From the NCBI GenBank assembly GCA_943735955.1, contig CALSEQ010000033.1, forward strand, positions 1,023,001-1,087,000: a DNA stretch of 64,000 bases, read 5' to 3'. Positions 1-16,400 of this stretch are shown here, in pieces. The stretch comes from Piscicola geometra (Eukaryota; Annelida; Clitellata; Hirudinida; Piscicolidae). Each line of letters starts with the position of its first letter. Position 1 is the first letter of the stretch. Both the position numbers and the translations under genes were made by a program. The notes beneath the pieces are model-generated. The model ran no database searches and was not told where the DNA came from. It saw only the letters and a program-made list of their open reading frames with translations.

Positions 1-1500
1 CAAATATGCAATATATGCAAATATGCAATATATGTAAATTTGCAATATATGTAAATATGCAAATATGCAATATATGCAAATATGCAATATTTCCTAATAT
101 GCAATATATGTAAATATGCAATATATGTAAAAATGCAATATATGTAAATATGCAATATATGTAAATATGCAATAAATGCAAATATGCAATATATGTAAAT
201 ATGCAATATATGTAAATATGCAATATATGTAAATATGCAATATATGTAAATATGCAATATATGTAAATATGCAATATATGTAAATATGCAATATATGTTA
301 ATATGCAATATATGTAAATATGCAATATATGTAAATATGCAAATATGCAATATATGCAAATATGCAATATATGCAAATAGGCAATATATGTAAATATGCT
401 ATATATGTAAATATGCAATATATGTAAATATGCAATATATGTAAATATGCATTATATGTAAATATGCAATATATGTAAATATGCAATATATGTAAACATG
501 CAATATATGTAAATATGCAATATATGTAAATATGCAATATATGTAAATATGCAAATATGCAATATATGCAAATATGCAATATATGCAAATATGCAATATA
601 TGCTAATATGCAATATATGTAAATATGCAATATATGTAAATATGCAATATATGTAAAAATGCAATAGATATAAATATGCAATATATGTAAATATGCAATA
701 TATGTAAATATGCAAATCTACAAAATATGCAAATATGCAATATATGCAAATATGCAATATATGTGAATATGCAATAAATGTAAATATGCAATATATGTAA
801 ATATGCAATATATGTAAATATGCAATATATGTAAATATGCAATATATGTAAATTTGCAATATATGTAAATGTGCAAATATGCAATATATGCAAATATGCA
901 AAATATGCAAATATGCAATATATGTAAATATGCAATATATGTAAATATGCAATATATGTAAATATGAAATATATGTAAATATGCAAATATGCAATATATG
1001 CAAATATGCAAAATATGCAAATATGCAATATATGTAAATATGCAATATATGTAAATGTGCAATATATGTAAATATGCAATATATGTAAATATGCAATATA
1101 TGTAAATATGCAATATATGTAAATATGCAATATATGTAAATATGCAATATATGTAAATATGCAATATATGTGAATATGCAATATATGTAAAAATGCAAAT
1201 AAGCAATATATGCAAATATGCAATATATGCAAATATGCAATATATGCAAATATGCAATATATGCAAATATGCAATATATGCAAAAATGCAATATATGTAA
1301 ATATGCAATATATGTAAATATACAATATATGTAAATATGCAATATATGTAAATATGCAATTTATGTAAATATGCAGTATATGCAAATATGCAATATATGT
1401 AAACATGCAATATATGTAAATATGCAATATATGTAAATATGCAAAATATGCAAATATGCAATATATGCAATATATGTAAATATGCAATATATGTGAATAT
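1..1500 (+). repeat. Satellite segment related to 8.3-8.8 kb and to the aatagata HOR family
   Basis: A run of marker monomers (aaatagg near 380, gctatatatg with its c at 399, gcattatatg with its c at 450) recurs at 8,680-8,750 with a constant offset of 8,300 bp, so roughly the first 480 bp match 8.3-8.78 kb. At 601-680 a tgctaatatg monomer followed by an aatagata monomer (at 663) is the signature that returns at 9.68, 10.85, 23.5-26.5 and 31.4-34.7 kb. Nothing non-repetitive is seen. Confidence 0.7.
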
Positions 1501-1549
1501 GCAATATATGTGAATATGCAAATATGCAATATATGCAAATATGCAATAT

Positions 1550-1910
1550 ATGCAAATATGCCATATATGTAAATATGCAATATATGTAAAGATGCAATAT
1601 ATGTAAATCTGCAATATATGTAAATATGCAATATATGCAAATATGCAATATATGTAAATATGCAATATATGTAAATATGCAATATATGTAAATAGGCAAT
1701 ATATGTAAATATCCAATATATGTGAATATGCAATATATGTAAATATGCAATATATGTAAATATGCAATATATGTAAATATGCAATATATGTAAATATGCA
1801 ATATACGTAAATATGCAACATATGTAAATATGCAATATATGTAAATATGCAAATATGCAATATATGCAAATATGCAATATATGTAAATATGCAATATATG
1901 TAAATATGCA
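1550..1910 (+). repeat. Segment shared with 36.2-36.5 kb and 41.8-42.0 kb
   Basis: This stretch carries an ordered set of variants: an aaataggc monomer, a monomer with atccaatata, and an adjacent pair in which one monomer has tatacgtaa (acg at 1805) and the next has gcaacatatg. The same ordered set appears at 36.34-36.48 kb (acg at 36460) and 41.82-41.95 kb. The acg/aca pair alone also recurs through 43-64 kb. Shared order of several variants points to common descent, not chance. Confidence 0.7.
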
Positions 1911-2399
1911 ATATATGTAAATATGCAATATATGTAAATATGCAATATATGTAAATATGCAATATATGTAAATATGCAAATATGCAATATATGCAAATAT
2001 GCAATATATGTAAATATGCAATAAATGTAAATATGCAATATATGTAAATATGCAATATAAGTAAATATGCAATATATGTAAATATGCAATATATGTAAAT
2101 ATGCAATATATGTAAATATGCAATATATGTAAATATGCAAATATGCAATATATGCAAATATGCAATATATGCAAATATGCAATATATGTAAATATGCAAT
2201 ATATGTAAATATGCAATATATGTAAATATGCAATATATGTAAATATGCAATATATGTTAATATGCAATATATGTAAATATGCAATATATGTAAATCTGCA
2301 ATATATGTAAATATGCAATATATGTAAATATGCAATATATGTAAATATGCAATATATGTAAATATGCAATATATGTAAATATGCAAATATGCAATATAT

Positions 2400-5300
2400 G
2401 CAAATATGCAATATATGCACATATGCAATATATGTAAATATGCAATATATGTAAATATGCAATATATCTAAATATGCAATAATGGTAAATATGCAATATA
2501 TGTAAATATGCAATATATGTAAATATGCAAATATGCAATATATGCAAATATGCAATATATGCAAAAATGCAATATATGTAAACATGCAATATATGTAAAT
2601 ATGCAATATATGTAAATATGCAAATATGCAATATATGCAAATATGCAATATATGCAAAAATGCAATATATGTAAATATGCAATATATGTAAATATGCAAT
2701 ATATTTAAATATGCAATATATGTAAATATACAATATATGTAAATATGCAATATATGTAAATATGCAATATATGTAAATATGCAATATATGCAAATATGCA
2801 ATATATGTAAATATGCAATATATGTAAATATGCAATATATGTAAATATGCAATATATGCAAATATGCAATATATGTAAATATGCAATATATGTAAATATG
2901 CAATATATGTAAATATGCAAATATGCAATATATGCAAATTTGCAATATATGCAAATATGCAATATATGTAAATATGCAATATATGTAAATATGCAAATAT
3001 GCAATATATGCAAATTTGCAATATATGCAAATATGCAATATATGTAAATATGCAATATATGTAAATATGCAATATATGTAAATATGCAATATATGTAATT
3101 ATGCAATATATGTAAATATGCAATATATGTAAATATGCAAATATGCAATATATGCAAATATGCAATATATGCAAATATGCAATATATGTAAATTTGCAAT
3201 ATATGTAAATATGCAAATATGCAATATATGCAAATATGCAATATATGCAAATATGCAATATATGTAAATATGCAAATATGCAATATACGCAAATATGCAA
3301 TATATGCAAAAATGCAATATATGTAAATATGCAATATATGCACATATGCAATATATGTAAAAATGCAATATATGTAAATATGCAATATATCTAAATATGC
3401 AATAATGGTAAATATGCAATATATGTAAATATGCAATGTATGTAAATATGCAAATATGCAATATATGCAAATATGCAATATATGCAAAAATGCAATATAT
3501 GTAAACATGCAATATATGTAAATATGCAATATATGTAAATATGCAAATATGCAATATATGCAAATATGCAATATATGCAAAAATGCAATATATGTAAATA
3601 TGCAATATATGTAAATATGCAATATATTTAAATATGCAATATATGTAAATATACAATATATGTAAATATGCAATATATGTAAATATGCAATATATGTAAA
3701 TATGCAATATATGCAAATATGCAATATATGTAAATATGCAATATATGTAAATATGCAATATATGTAAATATGCAATATATGCAAATATGCAATATATGTA
3801 AATATGCAATATATGTAAATATGCAATATATGTAAATATGCAAATATGCAATATATGCAAATTTGCAATATATGCAAATATGCAATATATGTAAATATGC
3901 AATATATGTAAATATGCAATATATGTAAATATGCAATATATGTAATTATGCAATATATGTAAATATGCAATATATGTAAATATGCAAATATGCAATATAT
4001 GCAAATATGCAATATATGCAAATATGCAATATATGTAAATATGCAATATATGTAAATATGCAAATATGCAATATATGCAAATATGCAATATATGCAAATA
4101 TGCAATATACGCAAATATGAAATATATGCAAAAATGCAATATATGTAAATATGCAATATATGTAAATATGCAATTTATGTAAATATGCAATATATGTAAA
4201 TATACAATATATGTAAATATGCAATATATGTAAACATGCAATATATGTGATTATGCAATATATGCAAATATGCAATATATGTAAATATGCAATATATGTA
4301 AATATGCAATATATGTAATTATGCAATATATGTAAATATGCAATATATGTAAAGATGCAAATATGCAATATATGCAAATATGCAATATATGTAAAGATGC
4401 AAATATGCAATATATGCAAATATGCAATATATGTAAATATGCAATATATGTAAATATGCAATATATGTAAATATGCAATATATGTAAATATGCAATATAT
4501 GTAAATATGCAATATATGTGAATATGCAATATATATAAATATGCAATATATGTAAATATGCAATATATGTAAATATGCAATATATGTAAATATGCAATGA
4601 ATGCAAATATGCAATATATGTAAATTTGCAATATATGTAAATATGCAATATATGTAAATATGCAATATATGTAAATATGCAATATATGTAAATATGCAAT
4701 AAATGTAAATATGCAATATATGTAAATATGCAATTAATGTAAATATGCAATATATGTAAATATGCAATATATGTAAATATGCAATATATGTAAATATGCA
4801 ATATATGCAAATATGCAATATATGTAAATATGCTATATATGTAAATATGCAATATATGTAAATATGCAAATAAGCAATATATGCAAATTTGCAATATATG
4901 CAAATATGCAATATATGTAAATATGCAATATATGTAAATATGCAATATATGTAAATATGCAATATATGCAAATATGCAATATATGTAAATATGCAATATA
5001 TGCAAATATGCAATATATGTAAATATGCAATATATGTAAATATGCAATATATGTAAATATGCAATATATGCAAATATGCAATATATGTAAATATGCAATA
5101 TATATAAATATGCAATATATGCAAATATGCAATATATGTAAATATGCAATATATGCAAATATGCAATATATGTAAATATGCAATATATGTAAATATGCAA
5201 TATATGTAAATATGCAATATATGCAAATATGCAATATATGTAAATATGCAATACATGTAAATATGCAATATATGTAAAGATGCAAATATGCAATATATGC

Positions 5301-7240
5301 AAATTTGCAATATATGCAAATATGCAATATATGTAAATATGCAATATATGTAAATATGCAAATATGCAATATATGCAAATTTGCAATATATGCAAATATG
5401 CAATATATGTAAATATGCAATATATGTAAATATGCAATATATGTAAATATGCAATATATGTAATTATGCAATATATGTAAATATGCAATATATGTAAATA
5501 TGCAAATATGCAATATATGCAAATATGCAATATATGCAAATATGCAATATATGTAAATATGCAATATATGTAAATATGCAAATATGCAATATATGCAAAT
5601 ATGCAATATATGCAAATATGCAATATATGCAAATATGCAATATATGTAAATATGCAAATATGCAATATACGCAAATATGCAATATATGCAAAAATGCAAT
5701 ATATGTAAATATGCAATATATGCACATATGCAATATATGTAAAAATGCAATATATGTAAATATGCAATATATCTAAATATGCAATAATGGTAAATATGCA
5801 ATATATGTAAATATGCAATGTATGTAAATATGCAAATATGCAATATATGCAAATATGCAATATATGCAAATATGCAATATATGCAAAAATGCAATATATG
5901 TAAACATGCAATATATGTAAATATGCAATATATGTAAATATGCAAATATGCAATATATGCAAATATGCAATATATGCAAAAATGCAATATATGTAAATAT
6001 GCAATATATGTAAATATGCAATATATGTAAATATGCAATATATTTAAATATGCAATATATGTAAATATACAATATATGTAAATATGCAATATATGTAAAT
6101 ATGCAATATATGTAAATATGCAATATATGCAAATATGCAATATATGTAAATATGCAATATATGTAAATATGCAATATATGCAAATATGCAATATATGTAA
6201 ATATGCAATATATGTAAATATGCAATATATGTAAATATGCAAATATGCAATATATGCAAATTTGCAATATATGCAAATATGCAATATATGTAAATATGCA
6301 ATATATGTAAATATGCAATATATGTAAATATGCAATATATGTAATTATGCAATATATGTAAATAAGCAATATATGTAAATATGCAAATATGCAATATATG
6401 CAAATATGCAATATATGCAAATATGCAATATATGTAAATATGCAATATATGTAAATATGCAAATATGCAATATATGCAAATATGCAATATATGCAAATAT
6501 GCAATATACGCAAATATGAAATATATGCAAAAATGCAATATATGTAAATATGCAATATATGTAAATATGCAATTTATGTAAATATGCAATATATGTAAAT
6601 ATACAATATATGTAAATATGCAATATATGTAAACATGCAATATATGTGATTATGCAATATATGCAAATATGCAATATATGTAAATATGCAATATATGTAA
6701 ATATGCAATATATGTAATTATGCAATATATGTAAATATGCAATATATGTAAAGATGCAAATATGCAATATATGCAAATATGCAATATATGTAAAGATGCA
6801 AATATGCAATATATGCAAATATGCAATATATGTAAATATGCAATATATGCAAATATGCAATATATGTAAATATGCAATATATGTAAATATGCAATATATG
6901 TAAATATGCAATATATGTAAATATGCAATATATGTAAATATGCAATATATGTGAATATGCAATATATATAAATATGCAATATATGTAAATATGCAATATA
7001 TGTAAATATGCAATATATGTAAATATGCAATAAATGCAAATATGCAATATATGTAAATTTGCAATATATGTAAATATGCAATATATGTAAATATGCAATA
7101 TATGTAAATATGCAATATATGTAAATATGCAATAAATGTAAATATGCAATATATGTAAATATGCAATTAATGTAAATATGCAATATATGTAAATATGCAA
7201 TATATGTAAATATGCAATATATGTAAATATGCAATATATG
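2400..7240 (+). repeat. HOR block: 923-bp duplication nested in a ~2.4-kb duplication
   Basis: The rare monomer aatggtaaat occurs at 2481, 3404 and 5786, giving spacings of 923 and 2,382 bp. Neighbouring variants move with it: an atatctaaat monomer just upstream and gcaaaaatgc and aaacatgc monomers downstream. Around 4.25-4.75 kb, variants such as gtgattatgc, aaagatgc and gcaattaatg recur at 6.65-7.17 kb with an offset near 2,433 bp, which is 2,382 plus three 17-bp monomers. The block is therefore two copies of a ~2.4-kb unit, and the first contains or abuts a separate 923-bp duplication. Confidence 0.75.
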
Positions 7241-9600
7241 CAAATATGCAATATTTGCAAATATGCAATATATGTAAATATGCTATATATGTAAATATGC
7301 AATATATGTAAATATGCAAATAAGCAATATATGCAAATTTGCAATATATGCAAATATGCAATATATGTAAATATGCAAGATATGTAAATATGCAATATAT
7401 GTAAATATGCAATAGATGTAATTATGCAATATATGTAAATATGCAAAATATGTAAATATGCAAATATGCAATATATGCAAATATGCAATATATGCAAATA
7501 TGCAATATATGTAAATTTGCAATAAATGTAAATATGCAAATATGCAATATATGCAAATATGCAATATATGCAAATATGCAATATATGTAAATATGCAAAT
7601 ATGCAATATACGCAAATATGCAATATATGCAAAAATGCAATATATGTAAATATGCAATATATGTAAATATGCAATATATGTAAATATGCAATATATGTAA
7701 ATATACAATATATGTAAATATGCAATATATGTAAACATGCAATATATGTGAATATGCAATATATGCAAATATGCAATATATGTAAAAATGCAATATATGT
7801 AAATATGCAATAAATGTAAAAATGCAATATATGCAAATATGCAATATATGTAAATATGCAATATATGTAAATATGCAATATATGTAAATATGCAAATATG
7901 CAATATATGCAAATATGCAATATATGCAAATATGCAATATATGTAAATATGCAATATATGTAAATATGCAATATATGTAAATATGCAATATATGTAATTA
8001 TGCAATATATGTAAATATGCAATATATGTAAATATGCAATATATGCAAATATGCAATATATGCAAATATGCAATATATGTAAATATGCAATATATGTAAA
8101 TATGCAAATACGCAATATATGCAAATATGCAATATTTCCAAATATGCAATATATGTAAATATGCAATATATGTAAATATGCAATATATGTAATTATGCAA
8201 TATATGTAAATATGCAATATATGTAAATATGCAATATATGTAAATATGCAATATATGTAAATATGCAATATATGTAAATATGCAATATATGTAAATATGC
8301 AATATATGTAAATATGCAATATATGTAAATATGCAATATATGTAAATATGCAATATATGTAAATATGCAATATATGTAAATATGCAATATATGTAAATAT
8401 GCAATATATGTAAATATGCAATATATGTAAATATGCAATATATGTAAATATGCAATGAATGCAAATATGCAATATATGTAAATTTGCAATATATGTAAAT
8501 ATGCAATATATGTAAATATGCAATATATGTAAATATGCAATATATGTGAATATGCAATATATGTAAATATGCAATATATGTAAATATGCAATATATGTAA
8601 ATATGCAATATATGTAAATATGCAATATATGTAAATATGCAAATATGCAATATATGCAAATATGCAATATATGCAAATAGGCAATATATGTAAATATGCT
8701 ATATATGTAAATATGCAATATATGTAAATATGCAATATATGTAAATATGCATTATATGTAAATATGCAATATATGTAAATATGCAATATATGTAAATATG
8801 CAATATATGTAAATATGCAATATATGCAAATATGCAATATATGTAAATATGCAATATATGTAAATATGCAATATATGTAAATATGCAATATATGTAATTA
8901 TGCAATATATGTAAATATGCAATATATGTAAATATGCAAATATGCAATATATGCAAATAAGCAATATATGCAAATATGCAATATATTTAAATATGCAATA
9001 TATGTAAATATGCAAATATGCAATATATGCAAATATGCAATATTTCCAAATATGCAATATATGTAAATATGCAATATATGTAAATATGCAATATATGTAA
9101 ATATGCAATATATGTAAATATGCAATATATGTAAATATGCAATATATGTAAATATGCAATATATGTAAATATGCAATATAAGTAAATATGCAATAAATGC
9201 AAATATGCAATAAATGTAAATATGCAATATATGTAAATATGCAATATATGTAAATATGCAATATATGTAAATATGCAATATATGTAAATATGCAATATAT
9301 GTAAATATACAATATATGTAAATATGCAATATATGTAAATATGCAATATATGTAAATATGCAATATATGTAAATATGCAAATATGCAATATATGCAAATA
9401 TGCAATATATGCAAAAAGGCAATATATGTAAATATGCTATATATGTATATATGCAATATATGTAAATATGCAATCTATGTAAATATGCATTATATGTAAA
9501 TATGCAATATATGTAAATATGCAATATATGTAAATATGCAATATATGTAAATATGCAATATATGTAAATATGCAATATATGTAAATATGCAAATATGCAA
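7240..9600 (+). repeat. Satellite without a clear local HOR period
   Basis: This is ordinary 17-bp array with several doubled 8-mers and scattered variants (gcaatatttcc near 8,130 and 9,030, gcattatatg at 8,750, gcaataaatg). I saw no strong internal marker spacing. Its part near 8.3-8.8 kb matches the window's first 480 bp at an offset of 8,300 bp. Confidence 0.6.
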
Positions 9601-12600
9601 TATATGCAAATATGCAATATATGCTAATATGCAATATATGTAAATATGCAATATATGTAAATATGCAATATATGTAAAAATGCAATAGATATAAATATGC
9701 AATATATGTGAATATGCAATATATGTAAATATGCAAATATACAATATATGCAAACATGCAATATATGCAAATATGCAATATATGTGAATATGCAATATAT
9801 GTAAATATGCAATATATGTAAATTTGCAATATATGTAAATATGCAAATATGCAATATATGCAAATATGCAAAATATGCAAATATGCAATATATGTAAATA
9901 TGCAATATATGTAAATATGCAATATATGTAAATATGCAATATATGTAAATATGCAATATATGTAAATATGCAATATATGTAAATATGCAAATATGCAATA
10001 TATGCAAATATGCAATATATGCAAATATGCAATATATGTAAATATGCAATATATGTAAATATGCAATATATGTAAATATGCAATATATGTAAATATGCAA
10101 TATATGTAAATATGCAATAAATGTAAATATGCAATATATGTAAATATGCAATATAAGTAAATATGCAAAAATGCAATATATGCAAATATGCAATATATGC
10201 AAATATGCAATATATGTAAATATGCAATCTATGTAAATATGCAATATATGTAAATGTGCAATATATGTAAATATGCAAATATGCAATCTATGCAAATATG
10301 CAATATATGCAAATATGCAATATATGTAAATATGCAATATATGTAAATATGCAATATATGTAAATATACAATATATGCAAATATGCAATATATGTAAATA
10401 TGCAATATATGTAAATATGCAATATATGTAAATATGCAATATATGTAAATATGCTAAATATGTAAATATGCAATATATGTAAGTATGCAATATATGTAAA
10501 TATGCAATATATATAAATATGCAAATACGCAAATATGCAATATATGCAAATATGCAATATATGTAAATATGCAATATATGTGAATATGCAATATATGTAA
10601 ATATGCAATATATGTAAATATGCAATATATGTAAATATGCAATATATGTAAATATGCTATATATGTGAATATGCAATATAAGTAAATATGCAATATATGT
10701 AAATATGCAATATATGTAAATATGCAATATATGTAAATATGCAATATATGTAAATATGCAAATATGCAATATATGCAAATATGCAATATATGCTAATATG
10801 CAATATATGTAAATATGCAATATATGTAAATATGCAATATATGTAAAAATGCAATAGATATAAATATGCAATATATGTGAATATGCAATATATGTAAATA
10901 TGCAAATATACAATATATGCAAACATGCAATATATGCAAATATGCAATATATGTGAATATGCAATATATGTAAATATGCACTATATGTAAATTTGCAATA
11001 TATGTAAATATGCAAATATGCAATATATGCAAATATGCAAAATATGCAAATATGCAATATATGTAAATATGCAATATATGTAAATATGCAATATATGTAA
11101 ATATGCAATATATGTAAATATGCAATATATGTAAATATGCAATATATGTAAATATGCAAATATGCAATATATGCAAATATGCAATATATGCAAATATGCA
11201 ATATATGTAAATATGCAATATATGTAAATATGCAATATATGTAAATATGCAATATATGTAAATATGCAATATATGTAAATATGCAATAAATGTAAATATG
11301 CAATATATGTAAATATGCAATATAAGTAAATATGCAAAAATGCAATATATGCAAATATGCAATATATGCAAATATGCAATATATGTAAATATGCAATATA
11401 TGTAAATATGCAATATATGTAAATGTGCAATATATGTAAATATGCAAATATGCAATCTATGCAAATATGCAATATATGCAAATATGCAATATATGTAAAT
11501 ATGCAATATATGTAAATATGCAATATATGTAAATATGCAATATATGCAAATATGCAATATATGTAAATATGCAATATATGTAAATATGCAATATATGTAA
11601 ATATGCAATATATGTAAATATGCTAAATATGTAAATATGCAATATATGTAAGTATGCAATATATGTAAATATGCAATATATATAAATATGCAAATACGCA
11701 AATATGCAATATATGCAAATATGCAATATATGTAAATATGCAATATATGTGAATATGCAATATATGTAAATATGCAATATATGTAAATATGCAATATATG
11801 TAAATATGCAATATATGTAAATATGCTATATATGTGAATATGCAATATAAGTAAATATGCAATATATGTAAATATGCAATATATGTAAATATGCAATATA
11901 TGTAAATATGCAATATATGTAAATATGCAATATATGTAAATATGCAATATATGTAAATATGCAATATAGGTGAATATGCAATATATGTAAATATGCAATA
12001 TATGTAAATATGCAATAAATGTAAATATGCAATATATGTAAGTATGCAATATATGTAAATATGCAAAAATGCAATATATGCAAATATGCAATATATGCAA
12101 ATATGCAATATATGTAAATATGCAATATATGTAAATATGCAATATATGTAAATATGCAATATATGTAAATATGCAAATATGCAATATATGCAAATATGCA
12201 ATATATGCAAATATGCAATATATGTGAATATGCAATATATGTAAATATGCAATATATGTAAATTTGCAATATATGTAAATATGCAAATATGCAATATATG
12301 CAAATATGCAAAATATGCAAATATGCAATATATGTAAATATGCAATATAAGTGAATATGCAATATATGTAAATATGCAATATATGTAAATATGCAATATA
12401 TGTAAATATGCAATATATGTAAATATGCAAATATGCAATATATGCAAATATGCAATATATGCAAATATGCAATATATGTAAATATGCAATATATGTAAAT
12501 ATGCAATATATGTAAATATGCAATATATGTAAATATGCAATATATGTAAATATGCAATAAATGTAAATATGCAATATATGTAAATATGCAATATAAGTAA

Positions 12601-12720
12601 ATATGCAAAAATGCAATATATGCAAATATGCAATATATGCAAATATGCAATATATGTAAATATGCAAAATATGTAAATATGCAATATATGTAAATATGCA
12701 ATATATGTAAATATGCAAAT
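9600..12720 (+). repeat. 1,169/1,271-bp HOR, about 2.5 copies
   Basis: Three independent markers share one spacing. Aatagata is at 9684 and 10853. A gctaaatatg variant is at 10454 and 11623 (c of ctaaat at those positions). Ataagtaaat is at 10153, 11322 and 12593. The first two pairs and the first ataag pair are 1,169 bp apart. The last ataag step is 1,271 bp, exactly six monomers more. Within 9684-10853 I counted eight doubled 8-mers, which predicts 65 x 17 + 8 x 8 = 1,169 and matches. Confidence 0.85.
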
Positions 12721-13420
12721 ATGCAATCTATGCAAATATGCAATATATGCAAATATGCAATATATGTAAATATGCAATATATGTAAATATGCAATATATG
12801 TAAATATGCAATATATGCAAATATGCAATATATGTAAATATGCAATATATGTAAATATGCAATATATGTAAATATGCAAAATATGTAAATATGCAATATA
12901 TGTAAGTATGCAATATATGTAAATATGCAATATATATAAATATGCAAATATGCAAATATGCAATATATGCAAATATGCAATATATGCAAATATGCAATAT
13001 ATGTAAATATGCAATATATGTAAATATGCAATATATGTATATATGCAATATATGCAAATATGCAATATATGTGAATATGCAATATATGTAAATATGCAAT
13101 ATATGTAAATATGCAAAATATGTAAATATGCAATATATGTAAGTATGCAATATATGTAAATATGCAATATATATAAATATGCAAATATGCAAATATGCAA
13201 TATATGCAAATATGCAATATATGTAAATATGCAATATATGTAAATATGCAATATATGTAAATATGCAAAATATGTAAATATGCAATATATGTAAGTATGC
13301 AATATATGTAAATATGCAATATATATAAATATGCAAATATGCAAATAAGCAATATATGCAAATATGCAATATATGTAAATATGCAATATATGTGAATATG
13401 CAATATATGTAAATATGCAA
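12720..13420 (+). repeat. Short gtaagtatg HOR, copied at 27.47-28.16 kb
   Basis: The variant gtaagtatg begins at 12902, 13139 and 13291 (spacings 237 and 152 bp), each time followed by an atatataaat monomer and a doubled or tripled 8-mer. The same three marks occur at 27646, 27883 and 28035 with identical spacings, a constant offset of 14,744 bp. This ties the two regions together as copies of one ancestral segment. Confidence 0.85.
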
Positions 13421-16400
13421 TATATGTAAATATGCAATATATGTAAATATGCAATATATGTAAATATGCTATATATGTGAATATGCAATATATGTAAATA
13501 TGCAATATATGTAAATATGCAATATATGTAAATATGCAATATATGTAAATATGCAATATATGTAAATATGCAATATATGTAAATATGCAATATATGTAAA
13601 TATGCAATATATGTGAATATGCAATATATGTAAATATGCAATATATGTAAATATGCAATAAATGTAAATATTCAATATATGTAAGTATGCAATATATGTA
13701 AACATGCAAAAATGCAATATATGCAAATATGCAATATATGCAAATATGCAATATATGTAAATATGCAATATATGTAAATATGCAATATATGTAAATATGC
13801 AATATATGTAAATATGCAAATATGCAATATATGCAAATATGCAATATATGCAAATATGCAATATATGTAAATATACAATATATGTAAATATGCAATTTAT
13901 GTAAATATGCAATATATGTAAATATGCAATATATGTAAATATGCAATATATGTAAATATGCAATAAATGCAAATATGCAATATATGTAAATATGCAATAT
14001 ATGTAAATATGCAATATATGTAAATATGCAATATATGTAAATATGCAATATATGTAAATATGCAATATATGTAAATATGCAATTAATGTAAATATGCAAT
14101 ATATGTAAATATGCAATATATGCAAATATGCAATATATGCAAATATGCAATGTATGTAAATATGCTATATATGTAAATATGCAATATATGTGAATATGCA
14201 AATATGCAATATATGCAAATTTGCAATATATGCAAATATGCAATATATGTAAATATGCAATATATGTAAATATGCAATATATGTAAATATGCAATATATG
14301 TAATTATGCAATATATGTAAATATGCAATATATGTAAATATGCAAATATGCAATATATGCCAATATGCAATATATGCAAATATGCATGATATAAAATATG
14401 CAATATATGTAAATATGCAAATATGCAATATATGCAAATATGCAATATATGCAAATATGCAATATATGTAAATATGCAAATATGCAATATACGCAAATAT
14501 GCAATATATGCAAAAAGACAATATATGTAAATATGCAATATATGTAAATATGCAATATATGTAAATATGCAATATATGTAAATATACAATATATGTAAAT
14601 ATGCAATATATGTAAACATGCAATATATGTGAATATGCAATATATGCAAATATGCAATATATGTAAATATGCAATATATGTAAATATGCAATAAATGTAA
14701 ATATGCAATCTATGCAAATATGCAATATATGTAAATATGCAATATATGTAAATATGCAATATATGTAAATATGCAAATATGCAATATATGCAAATATGCA
14801 ATATATGCAAATATGCAACATATGTAAATATGCAATATATGTAAATATGCAATATATGTGAATATGCAATATATGTAAATATGCAATATATGTAAATATG
14901 CAATAAATGTAAATATTCAATATATGTAAGTATGCAATATATGTAAACATGCAAAAATGCAATATATGCAAATATGCAATATATGCAAATATGCAATATA
15001 TGTAAATATGCAATATATGTAAATATGCAATATATGTAAATATGCAATATATGTAAATATGCAAATATGCAATATATGCAAATATGCAATATATGCAAAT
15101 ATGCAATATATGTAAATATACAATATATGTAAATATGCAATTTATGTAAATATGCAATATATGTAAATATGCAATATATGTAAATATGCAATATATGTAA
15201 ATATGCAATAAATGCAAATATGCAATATATGTAAATATGCAATATATGTAAATATGCAATATATGTAAATATGCAATATATGTAAATATGCAATATATGT
15301 AAATATGCAATATATGTAAATATGCAATTAATGTAAATATGCAATATATGTAAATATGCAATATATGCAAATATGCAATATATGCAAATATGCAATATAT
15401 GTAAATATGCTATATATGTAAATATGCAATATATGTGAATATGCAAATATGCAATATATGCAAATTTGCAATATATGCAAATATGCAATATATGTAAATA
15501 TGCAATATATGTAAATATGCAATATATGTAAATATGCAATATATGTAATTATGCAATATATGTAAATATGCAATATATGTAAATATGCAAATATGCAATA
15601 TATGCCAATATGCAATATATGCAAATATGCATGATATAAAATATGCAATATATGTAAATATGCAAATATGCAATATATGCAAATATGCAATATATGCAAA
15701 TATGCAATATATGTAAATATGCAAATATGCAATATACGCAAATATGCAATATATGCAAAAAGACAATATATGTAAATATGCAATATATGTAAATATGCAA
15801 TATATGTAAATATGCAATATATGTAAATATACAATATATGTAAATATGCAATATATGTAAACATGCAATATATGTGAATATGCAATTTATGTAAATATGC
15901 AATATATGTAAATATGCAATATATGTAAATATGCAATATATGTAAATATGCAATAAATGCAAATATGCAATATATGTAAATATGCAATATATGTAAATAT
16001 GCAATATATGTAAATATGCAATATATGTAAATATGCAATATATGTAAATATGCAATATATGTAAATATGCAATTAATGTAAATATGCAATATATGTAAAT
16101 ATGCAATATATGCAAATATGCAATATATGCAAATATGCAATATATGTAAATATGCTATATATGTAAATATGCAATATATGTGAATATGCAAATATGCAAT
16201 ATATGCAAATTTGCAATATATGCAAATATGCAATATATGTAAATATGCAATATATGTAAATATGCAATATATGTAAATATGCAATATATGTAAATATGCA
16301 ATATATGTAAATATGCAATATATGTAAATATGCAATAAATGCAAATATGCAATATATGTAAATATGCAATATATGTAAATATGCAATATATGTAAATATG

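Noticed and set aside
5525..5776. Short + strand open frames (also 19899-20096, 22118-22315, 48847-49056)
   Set aside because: They lie in C-type-rich runs where caaatatg replaces taaatatg and so removes many of the TAA stops. They are pure repeat sequence.
14384..14400. Insertion site of a mobile element at the catgatataaaatatg monomer
   Set aside because: The departure from consensus is only a few bases, with no terminal repeats or target duplication; small local mutation explains it.
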